DNA from: SG8-38 sp041576815
GTDB lineage: Bacteria > Myxococcota_A > Polyangia > Polyangiales > Houyiibacteriaceae
Direction of reading: 5' to 3'
DNA length: 64,000 nucleotides
NCBI GenBank assembly: GCA_041576815.1
Contig: JBFGKE010000010.1
Span: 24,638-88,637 of the forward strand
The position numbers were made by a program, and so were the translations under genes. Within the stretch, counting starts at the first letter, position 1, and each line of letters opens with the position of its first letter. This document shows positions 59,371 through 64,000 of this stretch, piece by piece. The notes below the pieces were generated by a model. That model was not told where the DNA came from, did no database searches, and saw only the letters and a program-made list of their open reading frames with translations.

Positions 59371-60248
59371 GGACCTTCGAGGAGCTTGCGGCACTCGCCG
59401 AGGACGCGTTTGGCATCCTCGTCGATGGTCGGGTAGTCCACACCGAGGTTCTCGAGCGTGACTCGGACGATGCGTGCGACCTCGAGCCGCATGTACGGCT
59501 TGCTGTCGGCCGGAATCGCATACCAGGGCGCCCAGGGGCGAGAGGTTGCGTTCAGCGCATCTTCGAACGCCTCCATGTACTTCGGCCAGAGCGCCCGCTC
59601 TTCGATGTCGCCCTTGTTGAACTTCCAATTGCGGCTCGGTTTGTCGATTCGCCGGAGCAAACGGTGCTTCTGCCGCTCCGGCGACACGTTGAGAAAGAAC
59701 TTCACGATGACCGTGCCGCTCTGCGCAAGATGCTTTTCGTAGTTCCGAATCGCCTCGTAGCGCTCTTGCCAGATCGTGCTCATGTCGAGGTGCGGAAGGC
59801 GCTGCCCCACCAAGAACTCGGGGTGAACCCGGACGACGAGCACTTCTTCATAGTGGCTTCGGTTGAACACGCCGATGCGGCCACGCTCCGGTAGACGCAG
59901 CGAGATGCGCCACAGGAAGTCGTGATCGAGCTCTTCGTCGGACGGGGCCTTGAACGACGACACCTGGAAGCCCGCTGGATTGACGCCCGTGAATACGTTG
60001 CGAATCGTGCCGTCCTTGCCGCCCGCGTCCATCGCTTGAAAGACGAACAGCACGGCGTAGCGGTTGTCCGCGTAGAGCTTGCGCTGAAGCTCGTAAATCG
60101 CCGCGGTGTGCTCGCGCCGGCCGGCCTTGAGGGAAGCCTTATCGAATTCCTTTGGCGGCTCGTTTGGGGCGCCATCGATTTGAAACGTCCCGTCGAAGGG
60201 CACCAAGTACTCGCTCGGGGGCGCACTCCAGTTGCGGTCGACGGTCAT
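59367..60248 (-). CDS. Polyphosphate kinase 2 family protein
   Basis: This 293-residue PPK2-type enzyme transfers phosphate between polyphosphate and nucleotides. Walker A is FQAMDAGGKDGTIRNVF, and Walker B and lid elements appear as RGRIGVFNRSHYEEVLVVRVH and FFLNVSPERQKHRLLRRID. The KPSRNWKFNKGD motif and the terminal EARRIV-like helix are family features. A single-domain, short form such as this usually phosphorylates nucleoside mono- or diphosphates (class I-III); I cannot set the class. thiD overlaps its end. The start is only 17 bases from the divergent dehalogenase start, so the two promoters must lie partly inside the opposite coding regions. Confidence 0.92.
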   Translation of the reverse strand: MTVDRNWSAPPSEYLVPFDGTFQIDGAPNEPPKEFDKASLKAGRREHTAAIYELQRKLYADNRYAVLFVFQAMDAGGKDGTIRNVFTGVNPAGFQVSSFKAPSDEELDHDFLWRISLRLPERGRIGVFNRSHYEEVLVVRVHPEFLVGQRLPHLDMSTIWQERYEAIRNYEKHLAQSGTVIVKFFLNVSPERQKHRLLRRIDKPSRNWKFNKGDIEERALWPKYMEAFEDALNATSRPWAPWYAIPADSKPYMRLEVARIVRVTLENLGVDYPTIDEDAKRVLGECRKLLEGP

Positions 60249-60265
60249 CCGGCGGACTATACACC

Positions 60266-61174
60266 ATGCCTGACGTCTCCCCCGAAGACCCCCATCCGAG
60301 AAAGCGCATCGCCGTCGACGATAGCGAAATGTCCTACGTCGACACCGGCGGCGAAGGACCGATCGTGGTGTTCCTGCACGGCAACCCGACGTCGTCCTAT
60401 CTCTGGCGCAACGTCATCAAAAAGGTCGCCCCCGTCGCACGATGCCTCGCTCCGGACCTCATAGGCATGGGTGACTCGGGCGAGAGCTCGAGCGGCTATC
60501 GTTTCGTCGACCATCGGCGTTACCTCGACGCCTGGTTCGACGAGGTCGTGGGCAAGCAGAAGGTCTTCTTGGTGCTGCACGACTGGGGCTCGGGCCTCGG
60601 CTTTCACTGGGCGCGACGGCACCCCGAGCGGGTGAAGGGCATTGCCTACATGGAAGCCATCGTCCGCCCCCTCCAAGGGTGGGACGAATGGTCCGAGCCC
60701 GCCCGAAAGATCTTCCAAGCGATGCGCTCCCCGGCGGGCGAAGAGATCATCCTGCAAAAGAACGTGTTCATCGAGCGCATCTTGCCGTCGTCGATCATCC
60801 GAAAGCTGAGCGACGAGGAAATGAGCCGATACAGGGCCCGCTACGTAGAGCCCGGCGAGGCGCGCCGCCCCACGCTAACTTGGCCGCGGCAGATCCCGAT
60901 CGGCGGGGAGCCCAAAGACGTTCACGACATCGCCGCGGCCTATTCGAAATGGCTGGAGCAAAGCGACTCGGTACCCAAGCTATTCATCAATGCCGAGCCC
61001 GGGATCGTGTTGATCGGGGCGCAGCGCGAGTTCGCCCGTCAGCTGCCGAACCAAGAGGAGATCACCGTGAAGGGGCTCCACTTCATTCAAGAGGATTCGC
61101 CCGACGAGATCGGCGAAGCAGTCGCTCGGTTCATCGAGACGAAGAGCCGACCTTCGGAAGAGCCTCGGGGTTGA
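60266..61174 (+). CDS. Haloalkane dehalogenase (HLD-II-like)
   Basis: This 302-residue alpha/beta hydrolase has the haloalkane dehalogenase pentad: nucleophile D106 and halide-binding W107 in HDWGSG, second halide ligand N40 in FLHGNPTSSYLWRN, acid E130 in GIAYMEAIVRPL, and base H272 in KGLHFIQEDSPDEIG. This Asp-His-Glu plus Asn-Trp set and the YMEAI and HFIQEDSPDEIG strings are those of subfamily II (LinB/DhaA). It should hydrolyse carbon-halogen bonds, although natural substrates of most environmental members are unknown. There is no signal peptide. The ATG at 60266 is chosen over a longer frame antisense to ppk2. The last 44 bases overlap the convergent M48 gene. Confidence 0.92.
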   Translation: MPDVSPEDPHPRKRIAVDDSEMSYVDTGGEGPIVVFLHGNPTSSYLWRNVIKKVAPVARCLAPDLIGMGDSGESSSGYRFVDHRRYLDAWFDEVVGKQKVFLVLHDWGSGLGFHWARRHPERVKGIAYMEAIVRPLQGWDEWSEPARKIFQAMRSPAGEEIILQKNVFIERILPSSIIRKLSDEEMSRYRARYVEPGEARRPTLTWPRQIPIGGEPKDVHDIAAAYSKWLEQSDSVPKLFINAEPGIVLIGAQREFARQLPNQEEITVKGLHFIQEDSPDEIGEAVARFIETKSRPSEEPRG

Positions 61175-61991
61175 TCCATTCGTCGGGCGGTGGCTTGCAG
61201 GTGGGGTTCCGCCCAGCGGCACGCGCTTTGTTGTACGCTTTCATGGCGCGCGGGAGATTTGCCCGAAGGCGCTGAATGCGCGTCTCATCCGACGGATGCG
61301 TGGACTGCCACTGCGCGGGGCCTTCACCGCTCATCCGCGCCATGTTTTGCCACAGGGTGATGGCCTCGGCCGGGTAGTAGCCCGCTTTCGCCATGAAGAT
61401 CTGCCCGACCTCGTCAGCTTCGTTCTCGTGCTTTCGGCTAAACGGCAGCAGCACCCCGAACTGGGCCCCGACGCCGAGCCCGCCGACGATCAGGTCTTGG
61501 TACTGCGGGGATGCAGCACCGGCCGCGACAGATGCGGTGCTCAGCGCGGCATCGGCCAAAATCGACTGCGACATCCGCTCGTTGCCGTGCTGAAGAAGCA
61601 CGTGTGCGACCTCGTGGCCGAGCACGGCGGCGAGCTGGCCGGGGGTGGCGGCGAGGTCGAGCATGCCGGTATGAACGCCGATTTTTCCTCCCGGCAGCGC
61701 AAAGGCGTTGGGGGTGTCGTCCTCGAAGACCAGCACCTCCCAGCGGCCGTTCTTCGGGCCGTGCTCACGGGGGACGACGGCCACGATGCCGGCGACGACG
61801 CATCCCACGTACTTGTTCAGCTCGCGATCCTGGCTGAGCTTGCCCTCTTTCTTGATGCTCGCGAACGCTGCAACGCCGAGCGCATCCATCTTGGCATCGT
61901 CGATGAGCGTGAGCTGCCGACGCCCCGTCATCGTCGTCGAGCAGGCCGACACGAGGAGCGCCAGCAGCACCGTTAGAACCCCGATTCTCAC
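61131..61991 (-). CDS. M48-family metalloprotease lipoprotein
   Basis: This 286-residue protein has a lipobox LLVSAC (C17). The zinc-metalloprotease motif is H126-E-V-A-H130 in LGHEVAHVLLQHG, with the third ligand in KHENEADEVGQIFMAKAGYYP. It also has NAFALPGGKIGVHTGML and STHPSDETRIQRLR, so it matches the single-domain M48 proteases (LoiP/BepA-like). These act at the outer membrane in quality control of envelope proteins. There is no TPR domain. The 3' end overlaps the dehalogenase gene by 44 bases in antisense, which makes the C-terminal serine-rich residues doubtful in importance. Confidence 0.92.
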   Translation of the reverse strand: MRIGVLTVLLALLVSACSTTMTGRRQLTLIDDAKMDALGVAAFASIKKEGKLSQDRELNKYVGCVVAGIVAVVPREHGPKNGRWEVLVFEDDTPNAFALPGGKIGVHTGMLDLAATPGQLAAVLGHEVAHVLLQHGNERMSQSILADAALSTASVAAGAASPQYQDLIVGGLGVGAQFGVLLPFSRKHENEADEVGQIFMAKAGYYPAEAITLWQNMARMSGEGPAQWQSTHPSDETRIQRLRANLPRAMKAYNKARAAGRNPTCKPPPDEWINPEALPKVGSSSR

Positions 61992-62027
61992 GCGCGGAGG
62001 ATAGCACGTGCTACCCTCACGTCATCC

Positions 62028-63032
62028 ATGAGGCACACCGGTCAAGGCGGCTTTCCAAGCACGCGTCTACGGCGCAATCGCCGCGCAGAATGGGTCCGGC
62101 GGCTCACCCGTGAATCAGCGATCAGCCCGGACGATTTGATCTGGCCGGCGTTCGTTCAGGAAACCAACGGCCCCAGCACCCCGGTCCCTTCGATGCCCGG
62201 GGTGGAGCGCCTCAGCATCGATCTTCTCGTCGACGCAGTGGGTGAGGCGAAGTCCCTCGGCATTCCCGCGGTCGCGGTGTTTCCCGTCACCCCGCAGACG
62301 CTGAAGACACCCGACGGGAGGGAAGCCACGAATCCGAAGAACCTCGTGTGCCGGACGGTGCAAGCCATCAAAGAGGCACACGACGGCATCGGCGTCATCT
62401 GCGACGTCGCGCTCGATCCCTACACCACCCACGGGCAGGACGGGATCGTGCGTGACGGGGAGATCGTCAATGACGAAACGGTGTCGGTCCTCTGCGAGCA
62501 GGCGCTCGTCCAGGCGCGTGCCGGCTGTGATGTGATCGCCCCGAGCGACATGATGGACGGTCGAATCGGCGCCATCCGCAGGGCACTCGACGAGGAGGGA
62601 TTCGAGCAGGTCAGCCTGCTCGCCTACTCCGCGAAGTACGCCTCGGGGTTCTACGGCCCCTTTCGCGACGCGGTGGGCTCTTCGACGAGCCTCGGGAAGG
62701 CCGACAAGCGAACGTACCAAATGGACCCGGCCAACGGTGACGAGGCGCTCCGCGAGGTAGCGCTCGACGTGGCCGAGGGCGCCGACATGGTCATGGTGAA
62801 GCCGGGAATGCCCTACCTCGACGTCATTCGGCGCGTGAAAGACTCCTTTGGTCTGCCGACGTTCGCGTACCAGGTGAGCGGGGAATACGCGATGCTCCGC
62901 GGTGCGGCCGACCAGGGCTGGCTGAGCTGGGACGCCGTCATCCTCGAAAGCATGCTCTGCTTCAAGCGCGCCGGCGCGAACGGCGTCCTGACGTATGCGG
63001 CGCGCGAAATCGCGAAGCTGCTCGACGTCTAG
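62028..63032 (+). CDS. hemB: Delta-aminolevulinic acid dehydratase (porphobilinogen synthase)
   Basis: HemB condenses two 5-aminolevulinates to porphobilinogen. The 334-residue barrel starts with RRNRRAEWVRRLTRESAISP, and has the catalytic lysines in LLAYSAKYASGFYGPFRD and DMVMVKPGMPYLDVI. The lid loop reads DVALDPYTTHGQDGIVRDG: aspartates stand where zinc-type enzymes have cysteines, so this is a Mg- or K-dependent type. RTYQMDPANGDEALREV and YQVSGEYAML are further signatures. It is divergent from the M48 gene across 36 bases and is followed by a small zinc-ribbon gene in the same direction. Other haem genes are absent here. Confidence 0.96.
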   Translation: MRHTGQGGFPSTRLRRNRRAEWVRRLTRESAISPDDLIWPAFVQETNGPSTPVPSMPGVERLSIDLLVDAVGEAKSLGIPAVAVFPVTPQTLKTPDGREATNPKNLVCRTVQAIKEAHDGIGVICDVALDPYTTHGQDGIVRDGEIVNDETVSVLCEQALVQARAGCDVIAPSDMMDGRIGAIRRALDEEGFEQVSLLAYSAKYASGFYGPFRDAVGSSTSLGKADKRTYQMDPANGDEALREVALDVAEGADMVMVKPGMPYLDVIRRVKDSFGLPTFAYQVSGEYAMLRGAADQGWLSWDAVILESMLCFKRAGANGVLTYAAREIAKLLDV

Positions 63033-63107
63033 GGTGCTCGGGGCCATGGGGTTGCTCGGCCTGGGGGGATGTGCCACATCGCCCCTTCGCAGAAAAGGGA
63101 GCCCTGG

Positions 63108-63368
63108 ATGTATCGATGTGAGCTTTGTAATCGCGTATCGCGCCCCGGTGAACGGGCGACGAAGGTGGTGATCGAGCGTCGACCCACCGAGTATCCGAGC
63201 CGCGGAAAAGCTCAGCGGGCGCGCTCCGGCCGCCGGTCGAAGTACCAAGACGACCCCGGCGGCGCGGGCTACGAGATCGCCAAGGAAGCGATCGCATGCG
63301 CCACCTGCGCACAGGAGCAACTGGCCAAGGAAGCGGCAGCCCAAGAGGCCGAAGCCGTCGGTCTCTGA
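63108..63368 (+). CDS. Small zinc-ribbon-like protein
   Basis: This 86-residue protein starts MYRCELCNRVSRPGERATKV and carries two Cys pairs, C-x2-C at the N-terminus and C-x2-C in AIACATCAQEQ near the C-terminus, likely one structural zinc site. The middle is basic (YPSRGKAQRARSGRRSKYQ). The ATG at 63108 is preceded by AAAGGGAG; an in-frame ATG farther up (63069) lacks a ribosome site. No family name is given. It could be RNA-binding or a small regulator. It lies 75 bases after hemB in the same direction. Confidence 0.75.
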   Translation: MYRCELCNRVSRPGERATKVVIERRPTEYPSRGKAQRARSGRRSKYQDDPGGAGYEIAKEAIACATCAQEQLAKEAAAQEAEAVGL

Positions 63369-63403
63369 CGACGACACCACCGCGAGTGTGGTAAGTCGGC
63401 TCG

Positions 63404-64000
63404 ATGGAATCGCCGATCGCCATCGTCGTGGGGTCGGTCGCGCTGGGCGCCGTCGTCGGGCTCGCCGCGCCAGGGCGGGGCCGATTTCTCGATGCGATTC
63501 GCACGTTCGCCGTCGTCTCCTCGATCGCCGTCGTCGTCGGGCGACTGATTCCAGACGCCGTCAGTACGGGAGGCCCACTGGTGCTCACCGCGGTCGCCGC
63601 TGCGTTTCTCGCTCCGTGGCTCATCGAGCGGTGGGCGCAAGAAGACCCGGAGCACGATCATTCGTCCACCATGGGGCTCGAGCTCAGCTACTGGGGACTG
63701 ATGTTGCACAAGCTTGGCGACGGGCTCGCGCTCGGCTCGTTTACCGGCGACGCGCACGCCGGACATCGGCACGGGGACGTCGTGACCGCGATTGCCGCGC
63801 ATTCGGTTCCGGTTACGGCCCTGATGATCATGGCGTTCACAGCCGCCCACGGGCGACGAAGCGGCATCCGGCGCGCGCTCGGATTGGCGCTGGTCGGCGC
63901 TGCGGGCGTCGTCCTCGCGCAGCAGACGTCCCTCGGGAGCTGGACGCGCGGAGAGCCGTGGATCGAGGCGGCCGTTGGCGGTCTCCTTCTGCACGTCGTC
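63404..64000 (+). CDS. ZIP-family-like metal transporter, N-terminal part (runs off window)
   Basis: An open frame from the ATG at 63404 continues to the window end (199 codons, no stop). It encodes a polytopic membrane protein with about five hydrophobic segments. The HKLGDGLALGSF motif in a helix, followed by a His-rich loop (GDAHAGHRHGD) and AHSVPVTALMIMAF, resembles the metal-binding HNxxDG/H..P helices IV and V of ZIP zinc/iron transporters. The fit is moderate, so other polytopic families remain possible. Codon use matches neighbouring genes. It starts 35 bases after the small zinc-ribbon gene. Confidence 0.7.
   Translation, partial: MESPIAIVVGSVALGAVVGLAAPGRGRFLDAIRTFAVVSSIAVVVGRLIPDAVSTGGPLVLTAVAAAFLAPWLIERWAQEDPEHDHSSTMGLELSYWGLMLHKLGDGLALGSFTGDAHAGHRHGDVVTAIAAHSVPVTALMIMAFTAAHGRRSGIRRALGLALVGAAGVVLAQQTSLGSWTRGEPWIEAAVGGLLLHVV

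Noticed and set aside
1..64000. tRNA, rRNA, CRISPR arrays, prophage or insertion-sequence genes
   Set aside because: All gaps above about 60 bases were read. None showed a tRNA-like cloverleaf, rRNA sequence, regularly spaced repeats, transposase or phage gene.

Overview
This is a high-GC (about two thirds G+C by eye), densely coded bacterial chromosome segment with no rRNA, tRNA, CRISPR array or recognisable insertion sequence. The gene content suggests a Myxococcota/'Deltaproteobacteria'-type genome. Pointers are type IV pilus genes, several FHA-domain proteins, kinase-fold proteins that have lost catalytic residues, an AgmX/PglI-like C-terminal domain, an Mla-type MCE protein with a barrel-like C-terminus, many small lipoproteins, and a Mg-type HemB. 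The taxonomic statement is inference; no marker gene was searched.

Layout. 1-2055: the end of pilC and a PilS-like kinase. 1973-5323 (-): trpC, trpD, trpG and an alpha/beta hydrolase. 5408-9224: an unknown membrane protein, two convergent FHA/zinc-ribbon paralogues and an unknown exported protein. 9291-11598 (-): an MCE protein and an EI24/CysZ-like membrane protein. 11670-14917 (+): uppP, a mannose-1-phosphate guanylyltransferase and a phosphomannomutase. 14888-19345 (-): hisB-hisH-hisA-hisF followed by a degenerate kinase-like membrane protein. 19407-22085 (-): an Hsp70 without a lid and a J-domain partner. 22176-24755 (-): gyrA. 24921-29845: a SPOR protein, a periplasmic binding protein, a PBP transpeptidase, an FHA-GGDEF protein and a GT2 glycosyltransferase.

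30013-37067 (+): lon, a histidine kinase, its response regulator, a 46-residue membrane protein, another membrane protein and a DEAD-box helicase. 37118-38959: a pseudokinase-GYF-AgmX/PglI protein. 39038-41773 (-): two PilT-like ATPases. 41972-46027 (+): a coiled-coil membrane protein, pyrF, an RlmB-type methyltransferase, a phosphofructokinase-like protein lacking key residues, and a CinA-type protein. 46096-49468: four lipoproteins. 49459-52698 (-): guaA and guaB. 52758-54139 (-): a ParA with two N-terminal zinc fingers and a ribbon-helix-helix partner. 54230-58491 (-): parC and parE. 58564-63368: thiD, ppk2, a haloalkane dehalogenase, an M48 lipoprotein, hemB and a small zinc-ribbon protein. 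A ZIP-like transporter runs off the right edge.

Most of the window is housekeeping (Trp, His, pyrimidine, purine and haem synthesis; type II topoisomerases; Lon). The unusual signals are these. A structured intergenic repeat occurs in two places about 25 kb apart. A zinc-finger ParA/RHH locus has tandem 10-bp palindromes upstream. A phosphofructokinase homologue has lost its catalytic aspartates. An Hsp70 has a roughly 210-residue repeat-bearing insertion and no lid. Two kinase-derived proteins appear inactive. A site fitting both CRP and FNR consensus lies between the pilT-like pair and the coiled-coil gene.
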